A stretch of 64,000 nucleotides of DNA, from positions 62,001-126,000 of IMG/VR virus record IMGVR_UViG_3300010160_000023. The stretch is one strand, 5' to 3'. Positions 6,788-13,565 of the stretch are shown in pieces (position 1 is the stretch's first letter; every line of letters starts with the position of its first letter). The DNA comes from a virus. The position numbers were made by a program, and so were the translations under genes. Below the pieces are notes generated by a model. It was not told where the DNA came from and ran no database searches. It saw only the letters and a program-made list of their open reading frames with translations.

Positions 6788-6926
6788 CATAAACCCTTAC
6801 TGCATAAGCACTTAGGACAAGTCCGGCCGCCCCGGTTCGTCGTAAGTCCTTATCTACCAACGACTTGCATCAAGAATAATTTTTCCAAGTTTTTCGCTTG
6901 ACTATGCCGATACTATAGTGTAGAAT
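6788..6926 (+). repeat. Intergenic cassette copy 8 with promoter
   Basis: AACCCTTACTGCATAAGCACTTAGG stem-loop in two halves, GC block TCCGGCCGCCCCGG, stem-loop GTAAGTCC...GACTTGC, then TTGACT 6898-6903, 17-bp spacer with GCCGATA, TAGAAT 6921-6926. Starts directly behind tRNA-Arg. Confidence 0.8.
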
Positions 6927-6947
6927 CGGTAGACACAGGAGAAGAAC

Positions 6948-7652
6948 ATGAAAACTGCTGATGGTAATGATAAGTTGGGTAAGGGTTGTATTGTAGTTTC
7001 GCGTCCGGTTGGCGATACTTGTCCTCCCGATTGTGACTATCTTGGTAACGGCTGTTATGCCGAAGCGACCGAGAATCAGTATAAAAATGCTCGTACTGCC
7101 GGGTTTGCTAATGTTATCACGGAGAAGAATAAAATCCGTGCTATGATTCTGGAAGCAAAGCGTCGTGAGAAGTCTATTCGCTGGCATGAACGTGGCGACT
7201 GGTTTCTCAATGGAGAACTTGACCTAGACTATGTTGCGAATGTAACATGGGCTTGTGAGAGTATTCTGGCCGATGGTAATACTTTGCCCGATATGTGGTT
7301 TTATACTCATATCTACGATGCTCGGCTTGTGAGTCTGGAAAAGTATATGAATGTATATGCTAGTGTGCATGACGATAATGATATGGGCGAAGCATTGGCA
7401 CAAGGTTTCAAGTTGTTTGCATGGTGCGATAGTGACATGAAAGTTGCTCCCAAGCGTCCTAAGAGCAAAGTCAAGGCCGAAGCATGGCGAAAAGCACTGC
7501 CCAAGCTGGTTGTTCTCAATGCTACAAAGTTTGTGGTATGCCCCGAAATCCGTCGTGGTCGTGCAGAAATCACTTGCACCGGAACCAAAGATAGTATATC
7601 ATGTGACTTGTGTGTTCGTGGTTTAGCTAATGTCTTGTTTCCAGCCCATTGA
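6948..7652 (+). CDS. GP88-like (DUF7227-type) Cys-rich phage protein
   Basis: 234 aa. CPPDCDYLGNGCYAE near the N-terminus, RWHERGDWF in the middle and late Cys residues (VCPEIR, ITCTG, SCDLCVRG) match the phage/plasmid family often called gene product 88. The spaced Cys suggest metal binding, possibly an Fe-S cluster; the biochemical role is unknown to me. ATG 6948 behind AGGAGAAG. First gene of a three-gene operon with the kinase-like protein. Confidence 0.75.
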   Translation: MKTADGNDKLGKGCIVVSRPVGDTCPPDCDYLGNGCYAEATENQYKNARTAGFANVITEKNKIRAMILEAKRREKSIRWHERGDWFLNGELDLDYVANVTWACESILADGNTLPDMWFYTHIYDARLVSLEKYMNVYASVHDDNDMGEALAQGFKLFAWCDSDMKVAPKRPKSKVKAEAWRKALPKLVVLNATKFVVCPEIRRGRAEITCTGTKDSISCDLCVRGLANVLFPAH

Positions 7653-7663
7653 AAGGAATAAAA

Positions 7664-8242
7664 ATGAGCTACGTTGGATTGTATGATGATGCAGGAAGCA
7701 AGAACGCTTTCTATATTATCAAAGATAAAAAGATTGGCCGGAAGCGTGTGGGCTTCAAAGAGTTTGAGAATGAGCAGGAAGCTAAGTTTGCCCATCGGGT
7801 TCAAAAGCATCTGGCTCAGTTTGATTTGGCCCCTATGGTATATGGGGATGTTGGTTTTATTCGTAAACATGATGGCGAAATGACTTTTTATGGTTATTTG
7901 ACCGAAGTTGCTCGGCCTATGCCAGAGTGTAATGATGAAGATTGTTCTGGTGATTGTTTTCAGTGGTCTGAATGTAAAAACGGTACTGCTATCTCTGAAG
8001 TAGTTCATGATTTGAGTGAACACGGATTAGACTATAATGATGCCCATAGTGGTAATTTTGGTTATATTCGACGCAAGGGAAAATGGGTAGCGGTTGTTAT
8101 CGATCTTGGTATTGAGAGTTTTACTGAATGGGATGAAGATATTTATGGGAAGTTTGATTATGATGCTGATGATGCTGTCGAGTTTGATGATTACGGGGGA
8201 TGTAATTGTGTTCTATGTCAAAAGTTCCGGGAGGAACAATAA
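7664..8242 (+). CDS. Protein-kinase-like protein
   Basis: 192 aa. Kinase-like signatures: FKEF with Lys32, catalytic loop HGLDYNDAHSGNFGY (Asp126, His128, Asn131) and DLG (Asp147) before residue 150. No glycine-rich loop is obvious, so a minimal kinase or pseudokinase. C-terminal CNCVLC may bind metal. Paralogue at 42403 shares the core. ATG 7664 behind AAAGGAA. Target unknown. Confidence 0.6.
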   Translation: MSYVGLYDDAGSKNAFYIIKDKKIGRKRVGFKEFENEQEAKFAHRVQKHLAQFDLAPMVYGDVGFIRKHDGEMTFYGYLTEVARPMPECNDEDCSGDCFQWSECKNGTAISEVVHDLSEHGLDYNDAHSGNFGYIRRKGKWVAVVIDLGIESFTEWDEDIYGKFDYDADDAVEFDDYGGCNCVLCQKFREEQ

Positions 8243-8472
8243 TGAGCAAATACTATATCAAGTGTGGAACTCTGGAACTAATTTACTCTTGTGATAAGGC
8301 TCCACGATATGCTGCTATGGATGCTATCTGGGAAACAAATGAAAATGATACACTAGATGAGTATATCTATCTTGATGAGCGTGGATATAGAGACTATAAA
8401 AATGCTGATGGTAAAACTTGTGTGTTGCATACTAGCCATATTCTAAAAGACGCAGGATGGAGTATTGAATAA
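8242..8472 (+). CDS. Small protein, unknown
   Basis: 76 aa, starts MSKYYIKCGTLELIYSCD. TAATG junction with the kinase-like gene; GGGAGGAAC precedes it. Central DEYIYLDERGYRDY resembles a short strand-loop. The pattern (YIKCG..E.......P..AA..A) recalls small phage proteins of unknown role. Confidence 0.7.
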   Translation: MSKYYIKCGTLELIYSCDKAPRYAAMDAIWETNENDTLDEYIYLDERGYRDYKNADGKTCVLHTSHILKDAGWSIE

Positions 8473-8485
8473 GACTCGCCGCAAA

Positions 8486-8616
8486 CCCTTGGTGCGTAAG
8501 CACTTAGGGCAAGCGGGGCCGCCCGGTTTTGACGTAAGTTGTTGCAGCATAAGGACTTAGAGAAATTCCAAAAAACTTCTAAAGTATTTGGTGGTGGTTG
8601 GTCGATAATATAGATA
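8486..8616 (+). repeat. Intergenic cassette copy 9, degenerate promoter
   Basis: Stem-loop CCCTTGGTGCGTAAGCAC...AGGG (8486-8509), GC block GGGGCCGCCCGG, arm GTAAGTTGTTGCAGC...GACTTAG. The promoter part is weak: TTGGTG, then GTCGATAATA and TAGATA near 8612. The CGATA box is kept although the -35 is poor. Confidence 0.65.
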
Positions 8617-8651
8617 TGAGAACGAGAAGGATATTGACAAGGACTGAGATT

Positions 8652-9023
8652 ATGATACAATGGATCGGGATTCTGATTACGATTGTTGGTTTGGCGTATA
8701 CTGGTGTAAAAGATTATCAAAAAGGTGATATTAAAATTCCGCCACTGCGTCATCCCTCTCAACAAAAACAGGTATTGACAAAACCAACTTATCCGGTACA
8801 ATACTGTCTGATGGCTTACGACCCTAATATTGACAAAGTTTTTTACCTACACGAAAACGGACAATGGCATGATTACGCTCCACAACAACGACGATACCAG
8901 ACCACGCCGCAACCATATCAAGATCAAGGTCAGGCCGCAGTGGCAAGTTCCTACGGGTCACAAGGAACACCGCAATACTATTATGGACAATCGCCCCAAG
9001 CGTCTGCGAACCCGATCCGCTGA
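8652..9023 (+). CDS. Membrane-anchored Gln/Pro/Tyr-rich protein
   Basis: 123 aa. Residues 2-19 (IQWIGILITIVGLAYTG) form a membrane anchor; the rest is low-complexity Gln/Pro/Tyr/Ser. ATG 8652 has AAGGA at 8639-8643. A good TTGACA-16-TACAAT match at 8634-8661 overlaps this start and cannot serve it. Function unknown; the tail looks disordered and probably extracytoplasmic or surface-exposed. Confidence 0.6.
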   Translation: MIQWIGILITIVGLAYTGVKDYQKGDIKIPPLRHPSQQKQVLTKPTYPVQYCLMAYDPNIDKVFYLHENGQWHDYAPQQRRYQTTPQPYQDQGQAAVASSYGSQGTPQYYYGQSPQASANPIR

Positions 9024-9073
9024 AAAGCGTAGGGCTTGCGATTATGGAGACTATTGATTATAATACATAGACT

Positions 9074-9145
9074 GCCGACATAGCTCAATGGTAGAGCCAC
9101 TGATTTGTAATCAGTAGGTTACAGGTTCAAGTCCTGTTGTCGGCT
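9074..9145 (+). tRNA. tRNA-Thr (UGU)
   Basis: Acceptor GCCGACA/TGTCGGC, D arm GCTC...GAGC, anticodon arm ACTGA-TTTGTAA-TCAGT (UGU), T arm ACAGG-TTCAAGT-CCTGT. Complete cloverleaf, CCA not encoded. Confidence 0.95.
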
Positions 9146-9146
9146 C

Positions 9147-9217
9147 TCCGGGATAGTGTAACGGTAGCACCAGAGATTTTGGTTCTCTTTGTCTGGGTTC
9201 GAATCCTAGTCCCGGAA
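9147..9217 (+). tRNA. tRNA-Gln (UUG)
   Basis: Acceptor TCCGGGA/TCCCGGA, D arm GTG...CAC, anticodon arm AGAGA-TTTTGGT-TCTCT (UUG), T arm CTGGG-TTCGAAT-CCTAG. One base after tRNA-Thr, so co-transcribed. Confidence 0.95.
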
Positions 9218-9233
9218 TTATTTGGTGTATTAA

Positions 9234-9260
9234 ATGGTATAACAACCGGAGTTATACCAT
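9234..9260 (+). promoter_or_regulatory. Hairpin over the HNH gene start
   Basis: ATGGTATAAC (9234-9243) is a perfect inverted repeat of GTTATACCAT (9251-9260). The 7-nt loop holds CCGGA and the 3' arm contains the first bases of ATG 9259. The structure would hide the start codon in a tRNA-operon transcript. Phage T4 uses similar hairpins on its homing nuclease genes. Confidence 0.65.
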
Positions 9261-9603
9261 GGAAAAATATATAGAAAAACAGTGTAAAACACACGGCTCA
9301 TGCAAGTATGTGCTTGAGGGTCGTGGTGCATATCGCTGTACAAAATGTCGCTCAGATGCCGTATCTAAAAGAAGAAGAAAAGTCAAATCATTATTAGTTG
9401 AATATAAAGGAGGTAAGTGTGAGAGGTGCGGATATAACAAATGTCTAGCCGCATTAGAGTTTCATCACTTAGACCCATCTAAGAAAGACTTTGGGATTGG
9501 AAGCACTGGCAATACATTAAAACTAGATAGAATGAAAGAAGAGGCAGACAAGTGCATTTTAGTATGCTCTAACTGTCATAAAGAAATACATGATGCCCTG
9601 TAG
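9259..9603 (+). CDS. HNH endonuclease (homing type)
   Basis: 114 aa. CKTHG...CTKC at the N-terminus, then CERCGYNKCLAALEFHHLDP and a C-terminal CSNCHKEIH: the beta-beta-alpha metal finger with His-His and a terminal His, flanked by zinc-binding CxxC pairs. It lies between tRNA-Gln and tRNA-Asn and its last codons and stop lie inside tRNA-Asn. No intron is associated, so a free-standing homing nuclease is likely. DNA target unknown. Confidence 0.85.
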   Translation: MEKYIEKQCKTHGSCKYVLEGRGAYRCTKCRSDAVSKRRRKVKSLLVEYKGGKCERCGYNKCLAALEFHHLDPSKKDFGIGSTGNTLKLDRMKEEADKCILVCSNCHKEIHDAL

Positions 9604-9665
9604 CACAACGGTTGTGCAAGATGCTGTTAACATCGAGGTTGTAGGTTCGAATCCTACCGGGGCAG
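9594..9665 (+). tRNA. tRNA-Asn (GUU)
   Basis: Acceptor TGCCCTG/CGGGGCA, D arm GCAC...GTGC, anticodon arm AGATG-CTGTTAA-CATCG (GUU, one mismatch), T arm GTAGG-TTCGAAT-CCTAC. The first 10 nt overlap the end of the HNH gene. Confidence 0.92.
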
Positions 9666-9669
9666 TTTT

Positions 9670-9754
9670 GGCTGGATGGCAGAGCGGTCTAATGCACCGG
9701 TTTACTAAACCGACGAGGAGAAATCCTCCACAGGTTCGAATCCTGTTCCAGCCG
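9670..9754 (+). tRNA. tRNA-Ser, class II (anticodon reads ACU)
   Basis: Acceptor GGCTGGA/TCCAGCC and a long variable arm GAGGA-GAAA-TCCTC typical of Ser. Anticodon arm CGGT-TTACTAA-ACCG gives ACU (AGU codon); A at position 34 is unusual since GCU is normal. T arm ACAGG-TTCGAAT-CCTGT. Confidence 0.85.
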
Positions 9755-9792
9755 CTTTTAAGAATCGGAGGCTGATGTTGAGTTGCGAGTGT

Positions 9793-9864
9793 GGCCCCAT
9801 TGTATAACGGCTAGTACGCCACCCTTTCACGGTGGAGATCGGAGTTCGATTCTCCGTGGGGTCA
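9793..9864 (+). tRNA. tRNA-Glu (UUC)
   Basis: Acceptor GGCCCCA/TGGGGTC, anticodon arm CCACC-CTTTCAC-GGTGG (UUC), T arm CGGAG-TTCGATT-CTCCG. Complete cloverleaf. Confidence 0.95.
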
Positions 9865-9874
9865 TTTGTTTCTG

Positions 9875-9915
9875 CTAATCCTGCGGATTTGGAAGCTGTG
9901 GGAATAGTCAGCGAG
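9875..9915 (+). repeat. 41-nt intergenic motif, copy B
   Basis: CTAATCCTGCGGATTTGG start and AATAGTCAGCGAG end, closest to the consensus. Hairpin AATCC-TGC-GGATT. Lies between tRNA-Glu and the next promoter. Confidence 0.75.
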
Positions 9916-9934
9916 AATCCTAAAGTTTTGGGTG

Positions 9935-9963
9935 TTGACAGGACGATATTGGTATGGTAGACT
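9935..9963 (+). promoter_or_regulatory. Promoter with GACGATA spacer box
   Basis: TTGACA 9935-9940, 17-bp spacer GGACGATA..., TAGACT 9958-9963; start codon at 9987 behind AAAGGAAA. Confidence 0.8.
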
Positions 9964-9986
9964 GTTGGAACAAGAAAGGAAACTGT

Positions 9987-10160
9987 ATGAAGAATCTTCG
10001 TATCTACGACATTGTGACCGAGGATGGTAAAACTCTGGCAGACATTCAACTATCCATGCAAGAGGATTTTGAATGGTCGGATGTATTCGATAAGCTCTAT
10101 GATTTTACAACCGAGAGTGTCCAAAGTTATTCTTACGAGGAAATTACCGTAAACGAATAA
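9987..10160 (+). CDS. Small acidic protein, unknown
   Basis: 57 aa, starts MKNLRIYDIVTEDGK. Probably alpha/beta and acidic. Sits alone between a promoter and tRNA-Lys. Not recognised. Confidence 0.7.
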   Translation: MKNLRIYDIVTEDGKTLADIQLSMQEDFEWSDVFDKLYDFTTESVQSYSYEEITVNE

Positions 10161-10166
10161 CTAGAT

Positions 10167-10239
10167 GGGCCTTTAGCTCAATTGGCAGAGCAAGGAGCTT
10201 TTAACTCTTAGGTTCGGGGTTCAAATCCCCGAGGGCCCA
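10167..10239 (+). tRNA. tRNA-Lys (UUU)
   Basis: Acceptor GGGCCTT/AGGGCCC, D arm GCTC...GAGC, anticodon arm AGGAG-CTTTTAA-CTCTT (UUU), T arm CGGGG-TTCAAAT-CCCCG. Complete cloverleaf. The following promoter starts 2 nt later. Confidence 0.95.
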
Positions 10240-10240
10240 C

Positions 10241-10269
10241 TTGACAGTTGTTGATTGTTGGTGTAGAAT
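10241..10269 (+). promoter_or_regulatory. Promoter behind tRNA-Lys
   Basis: TTGACA 10241-10246, 17-bp spacer, TAGAAT 10264-10269. The spacer has TTGATT where most others have CGATA. Confidence 0.75.
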
Positions 10270-10291
10270 AGAGGTAAGAAAGGGAATGATT

Positions 10292-10474
10292 ATGAGATAT
10301 GAAGATCACTACGATGGTTATAATTATGACTACGATGAATTGGTAGAAAATACCGAGGATCTTGGTCTGGACGAAGAACCTTGGATGGATGGTTATGAAG
10401 ATTCTGAGGAAGATGATGAGGTTCCTTCATATGGTAGGAATTACTATCCTAGTATTGAAGATGAACAAGATTGA
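10292..10474 (+). CDS. Small very acidic protein, unknown
   Basis: 60 aa, about half Asp/Glu/Tyr, starts MRYEDHYDGYN. ATG 10292 fits the AAAGGG spacing better than ATG 10286. Similar in composition to the protein at 623. Likely disordered. Function unknown. Confidence 0.7.
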   Translation: MRYEDHYDGYNYDYDELVENTEDLGLDEEPWMDGYEDSEEDDEVPSYGRNYYPSIEDEQD

Positions 10475-10479
10475 TTTTT

Positions 10480-10563
10480 GTGTGTGCTTCTAGGTGGGAC
10501 TAGACCCTATTCTTTATTCCTTTCTTCTTCTCGGGATTGTCGGTTCAAATCCGGCCACACACT
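10480..10563 (+). tRNA. tRNA-like element with unfoldable middle
   Basis: Acceptor GTGTGTG/CACACAC, D arm TCTA...TAGA and T arm GTCGG-TTCAAAT-CCGGC are well formed. The 33 nt between them are pyrimidine-rich and give no normal anticodon stem (only CCC/GGG). It could be a decayed class II tRNA or one altered by insertion. Confidence 0.45.
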
Positions 10564-10566
10564 TTT

Positions 10567-11076
10567 ATGAACGCTTTCCAGCAAGAGCTTGATGATTTTC
10601 GTCGTACCCCAGATGGTAAGATCATTCAAGGTGCTGCTCATACTAGTAGAGTATTAAATCACAAATATAGAAATAGTGTGATTATCAAGGCTATCTGTTC
10701 TCTGCGTAAGATAGAAAAAGATTTTGATAGTATCGCCTGCTGTGGGGTGAGTGGTCTTATGGTAGTGCCACAGATTGCAGAGATTCTAAATAAGAATATT
10801 ATTGTTGTTCGTAAAGGTGAGCGACGATATAGTGAATTTTTTATTGAAGGTGTTGCTCCATCTAATTATGTTATTTTAGATGATCTGATTTGTTCGGGCG
10901 GCACAATCAAACGCATTATGAATAATATTCATGATGATGTTCCACGAGCAAAGTGTATTGGTCCATATTTCTACATGGGTGAGGAGTGTGCCTACAATGC
11001 TTCCAATTCTAAACTTTTTGAGAAGCAGTTTGGGACAGTTATTCTAAACCCTTACGTAAACCCTTATCCTGATTAG
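10567..11076 (+). CDS. Phosphoribosyltransferase-like protein
   Basis: 169 aa. SNYVILDDLICSGGT matches the type I PRTase PRPP-binding motif (hydrophobics, D-D/E, xxxTGGT). Such proteins move phosphoribose between PRPP and a base; the substrate cannot be read. ATG 10567 is 4 nt from a tRNA-like 3' end with no Shine-Dalgarno. Its last codons (NPYVNPYPD) overlap cassette 10, so the cassette stem-loop encodes the C-terminus. Confidence 0.65.
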   Translation: MNAFQQELDDFRRTPDGKIIQGAAHTSRVLNHKYRNSVIIKAICSLRKIEKDFDSIACCGVSGLMVVPQIAEILNKNIIVVRKGERRYSEFFIEGVAPSNYVILDDLICSGGTIKRIMNNIHDDVPRAKCIGPYFYMGEECAYNASNSKLFEKQFGTVILNPYVNPYPD

Positions 11077-11193
11077 ACTTAGGGAAAGGTCGGCCGGCCG
11101 CGTTTGACGCAAGTGCTTACACACCAACGACTTACGGCAAAAAGAATTTTTCCAAAGTTTTCGCTTGACAGTGACGATAACATACTGTAGAAT
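11049..11193 (+). repeat. Intergenic cassette copy 10 with promoter
   Basis: CCCTTATCCTG...AGACTTAGGG stem-loop 11061-11084, GC block GTCGGCCGGCCGCG, stem-loop GCAAGTGC.../GACTTACG, then TTGACA 11165-11170, 17-bp spacer with GTGACGATA, TAGAAT 11188-11193. The 5' end lies inside the PRTase-like gene. Confidence 0.85.
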
Positions 11194-11236
11194 GAGTGGA
11201 GTAGAACGATTGAACAGTAACACGAAAGGGATGATT

Positions 11237-12190
11237 ATGGCTCATGCAGTTGAACAGATGATGTTTGTTGGTGCGACCCCGTGGCACGGTTTGGGCAACA
11301 AGCTCGACGAGGCTCCCACGGTTTCGGAGGCGATGACTGCCGCCGGTTTGGATTGGGAAGTTGGTCTGCGAGATTTGATCACGCTGGAAACGAATCAACC
11401 CGTTCCGGCTCGTGCAACCTATCGCAAGACCGACGATAGTATTCTGGGCGTTGTCGGCCCACGATACACTCCGCTGCAAAACAGCGAAGCGTTCGATTGG
11501 TTCCAGCCGTTTCTGGACGCTGGCGAGTGTGCGTTGCATACTGCTGGTTCGCTCCACAGCGGTCAGAAGGTTTGGGTGCTGGCCCAACTGAACCGCGACA
11601 ATAGCGAGATCGTGAAGGGTGACGAGGTTGGGAAGTTTATTCTTCTCAGCAACTCGCACGATGGCACGACTGCTATTCGGGTTGGCTATACGCCGATCCG
11701 CGTTGTGTGTGCTAATACTATGGCAATGGCCCATAGCAAGAGCAGTGGTTCCAAGCTGATTCGTATTCGTCACACCCGTTCCAGCAAGACCAATCTGGAA
11801 AATGTGCGAGATATTATGGACAACATCAACATGGAGTTTGAAGCGACTGCGGAGCAGTTCAAATTCCTTGCGTCCAAGAATTTCAATCAGGCCGACGTTC
11901 GTCGCTATGTCAAGGCGATGCTCGACATTGACGGTACGCCGGACGATCAGATCAAGACTCGTACCCGTAATATTATGGACGAGATTCTGAATCTGGTCGA
12001 AGGCCCGAAGCAGAGTGCGACGGGTGTTCGTGGAACTTGGTGGGCCGCGTACAACGGCTACAACGAGTATCTGAATTACAACAAGGGTCGAACGGAAGAT
12101 AACCGTCTCGACAGCCTGTGGTTCGGACTCAACGCCAACGACAACACGAAAGCGTTGGAGAAGGCTATGGAGTTCGCTCAGGCACTCTAA
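11237..12190 (+). CDS. DUF932 phage/plasmid-like protein
   Basis: 317 aa. Opens TPWHGLGNKL and continues with YRKTDDSILGVVGPRYTPLQN, both hallmarks of DUF932 (TIGR03299), a family of about 300-400 aa in phages and plasmids with unknown activity; this copy is near full length. ATG 11237 behind AAAGGG. GC-richer than most neighbours. Alone in its unit, between cassette 10 and an intrinsic terminator, hinting at strong independent expression. Confidence 0.9.
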   Translation: MAHAVEQMMFVGATPWHGLGNKLDEAPTVSEAMTAAGLDWEVGLRDLITLETNQPVPARATYRKTDDSILGVVGPRYTPLQNSEAFDWFQPFLDAGECALHTAGSLHSGQKVWVLAQLNRDNSEIVKGDEVGKFILLSNSHDGTTAIRVGYTPIRVVCANTMAMAHSKSSGSKLIRIRHTRSSKTNLENVRDIMDNINMEFEATAEQFKFLASKNFNQADVRRYVKAMLDIDGTPDDQIKTRTRNIMDEILNLVEGPKQSATGVRGTWWAAYNGYNEYLNYNKGRTEDNRLDSLWFGLNANDNTKALEKAMEFAQAL

Positions 12191-12215
12191 TCCCTCGCAA
12201 TGGGGGTTGACTTGG

Positions 12216-12252
12216 GAGCCGCCACTCAGCAATGGGTGGCGGTTCTTTTTTT
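12216..12252 (+). terminator. Intrinsic terminator after the DUF932 gene
   Basis: GAGCCGCCAC / GTGGCGGTTC stem with about 10 pairs, followed by seven T. One of the few canonical rho-independent terminators here. Confidence 0.9.
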
Positions 12253-12275
12253 GTACCTAGACCACTTGACGTAAA

Positions 12276-12447
12276 CCCTTATCAATAAAGCACTTAGGGA
12301 AAACCCGGCCCGCCGCGATTTTTGTAAGTTATTTGGTACCAACGACTTACGGAAAGTTTGTCAAAGAATCTCGTACTTAGGGTGTAGACACTTGACGTAA
12401 GTGACGATACAATGAGACGTAAGTGGTGTGCTGGTAAGGACTTACGT
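12276..12447 (+). repeat. Intergenic cassette copy 11, extended, no clear promoter
   Basis: Stem-loop 12276-12299 (CCCTTATCAAT / AAGCACTTAGGG), GC block CCCGGCCCGCCGCG, arm GTAAGTTAT...GACTTACGG, then a third stem-loop ACGTAAGT/ACTTACGT around 12418-12447. GTGACGATACAAT is present but TTGACG is only 10 bp from TACAAT, so the promoter is broken or different. Confidence 0.7.
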
Positions 12448-12465
12448 TAAAATCATATTTGACTT

Positions 12466-12573
12466 ATGAACAGCCAGATTGATATAAGTGGTGATAAAGA
12501 GATTAATCATCAGTTTATTTGTGACCTATCTTCTGTACCAGCTTATCCTTCAGAATTGCGGTCGTGGCGATAG
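12466..12573 (+). CDS. Possible 35-aa ORF
   Basis: ATG 12466 to TAG 12571-12573, starts MNSQIDISGDKEINHQ. No Shine-Dalgarno and overlaps the 41-nt motif, so weakly supported. Confidence 0.2.
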   Translation: MNSQIDISGDKEINHQFICDLSSVPAYPSELRSWR

Positions 12574-12581
12574 TCAGCGAG
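12542..12581 (+). repeat. 41-nt intergenic motif, copy C (divergent)
   Basis: Keeps the GTGGCGATAGTCAGCGAG end; the 5' half (CTTATCCTTCAG) is altered and one base shorter. Lies 31 nt upstream of the gene at 12613. Confidence 0.55.
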
Positions 12582-12612
12582 AATTCCAGACCCCTTTGGG
12601 CAGGAGATATTT

Positions 12613-12831
12613 ATGCAGAAAGAAAAAATTAAGGTAGATAATAATACCAGGAATTTTCTCATATCAAAACATGCTGAATCTGTTGTGGATCAGATGGATA
12701 TGGGTACTCTTAGGAGTATTGTTAGGGAGGGTATTGAGAATAAATTATCTAGTATGACTAATAAAGAGTTGAAAAAGTTATTTAGTGAATATAACCCACA
12801 AGTATTGGAGACTAATAATGAGTTGCTCTAA
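12613..12831 (+). CDS. Small helical protein, paralogue family member 1
   Basis: 72 aa. C-terminal ...TNKELKKLFSEYNPQVLE matches the pattern in 12818 and 14265 (MDF..L, then helix ending (Y)xPxLLE). The pattern is common in small phage proteins of unknown function. Starts behind CAGGAGAT and overlaps the next gene by 14 nt. Confidence 0.7.
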   Translation: MQKEKIKVDNNTRNFLISKHAESVVDQMDMGTLRSIVREGIENKLSSMTNKELKKLFSEYNPQVLETNNELL

Positions 12832-13015
12832 GATTACTGATGAGAATAGGGGTGATATTACAACAGTCTATTGCCATAGGCTTTTAGATGATATGGACTT
12901 TAATACTCTGTATACTTTTGCTTATCAGATGCTTGTGGATAATAAGAGTGGGTTGACTAATAAGATGTTGGAAGAACAGATTGTTGATTATTATCCTGAC
13001 CTTCTGGAGAACTAA
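12818..13015 (+). CDS. Small helical protein, paralogue family member 2
   Basis: 65 aa. LLDDMDFNTLYTFAYQMLVDN...LEEQIVDYYPDLLEN is the clearest form of the family. ATG 12818 sits in the end of member 1 with TGGAG upstream. Function unknown. Confidence 0.7.
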   Translation: MSCSKITDENRGDITTVYCHRLLDDMDFNTLYTFAYQMLVDNKSGLTNKMLEEQIVDYYPDLLEN

Positions 13016-13017
13016 AG

Positions 13018-13212
13018 ATGAACATTGATAAGATCATGCGGAAGTTTAAGAAGCTAGGTTTTACTATCGAACATGGTGATGGTAGTATTGCTAAACTATA
13101 TCCATCAGATAAGAGTAAGCCATTTTATTCACTACATATTGGTGAAAAGGCTATTCATCCTCTTAGACGATTTGCTAAGAGTAATTGGGATATTGATATT
13201 AGGAATTTTTAA
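13018..13212 (+). CDS. Small basic protein, unknown
   Basis: 64 aa, FKKLGFTIEHGDGSIAKLYP then HPLRRFAKSNWDIDI. The helix-strand pattern with basic residues faintly recalls HicA-like dsRNA-binding folds, but the catalytic His context is not convincing. Two nt after the previous stop. Confidence 0.65.
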   Translation: MNIDKIMRKFKKLGFTIEHGDGSIAKLYPSDKSKPFYSLHIGEKAIHPLRRFAKSNWDIDIRNF

Positions 13213-13223
13213 GGAGACTATTA

Positions 13224-13367
13224 ATGCAAATAGATATTACAAAACAAGAAGCATGGAAACTAATGGATGCTATCAAAGCTTATATGAGTGACTATACTGT
13301 TACTGGGCCTGTTCATAAAACTTTCGATACTATTACTAAAAAATTAAAGGAGGTAGTCAAAGAATAG
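13224..13367 (+). CDS. 47-aa helical protein, unknown
   Basis: Starts MQIDITKQEAWKLMDA behind AAGGAG. Two amphipathic helices likely. No function. Confidence 0.6.
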   Translation: MQIDITKQEAWKLMDAIKAYMSDYTVTGPVHKTFDTITKKLKEVVKE

Positions 13368-13419
13368 TAACTGGCGGTGAGAGATCAGTTAGTATTGTAA
13401 GTTGTTTGGTCTCAAGGAT

Positions 13420-13448
13420 TTGCGTCGAATGTGACGATATGGTATACT
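13420..13448 (+). promoter_or_regulatory. Promoter with GACGATA spacer box
   Basis: TTGCGT 13420-13425, 17-bp spacer with GTGACGATATGG, TATACT 13443-13448. A reduced cassette arm (GTAAGTTGTTTGG) lies just upstream. Confidence 0.7.
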
Positions 13449-13496
13449 AAGGTCGATGGCGCGAGCGGTCAACTTCCTCTTCTTAGGATTAACATT

Positions 13497-13559
13497 ATGA
13501 TTGGAATCTTCTTTTGTGCCGCTATTTTCTTTGGAGTAACTCAGGGGTTTAGTAACTAA
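13497..13559 (+). CDS. 20-aa membrane micro-protein
   Basis: MIGIFFCAAIFFGVTQGFSN: one hydrophobic segment, behind TAGGATT. About 50 nt after a promoter, first in its unit. Supported only by position and hydrophobicity. Confidence 0.4.
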   Translation: MIGIFFCAAIFFGVTQGFSN

Positions 13560-13565
13560 ATATCT

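Noticed and set aside
8634-8661. TTGACA-16-TACAAT promoter match
   Set aside because: It overlaps the chosen start codon at 8652, so it could not transcribe that start; the CGATA-containing weak site at 8590-8616 is a better candidate for the gene.
8830-9057. 75-aa reading frame starting at a TTG
   Set aside because: Lies entirely in another frame of the Gln/Pro-rich membrane protein gene, is very basic and lacks a ribosome binding site.
11132-12232. Long minus-strand open frame of about 366 codons
   Set aside because: It is the antisense shadow of the DUF932 gene; the plus frame has family motifs, promoter, Shine-Dalgarno and terminator.
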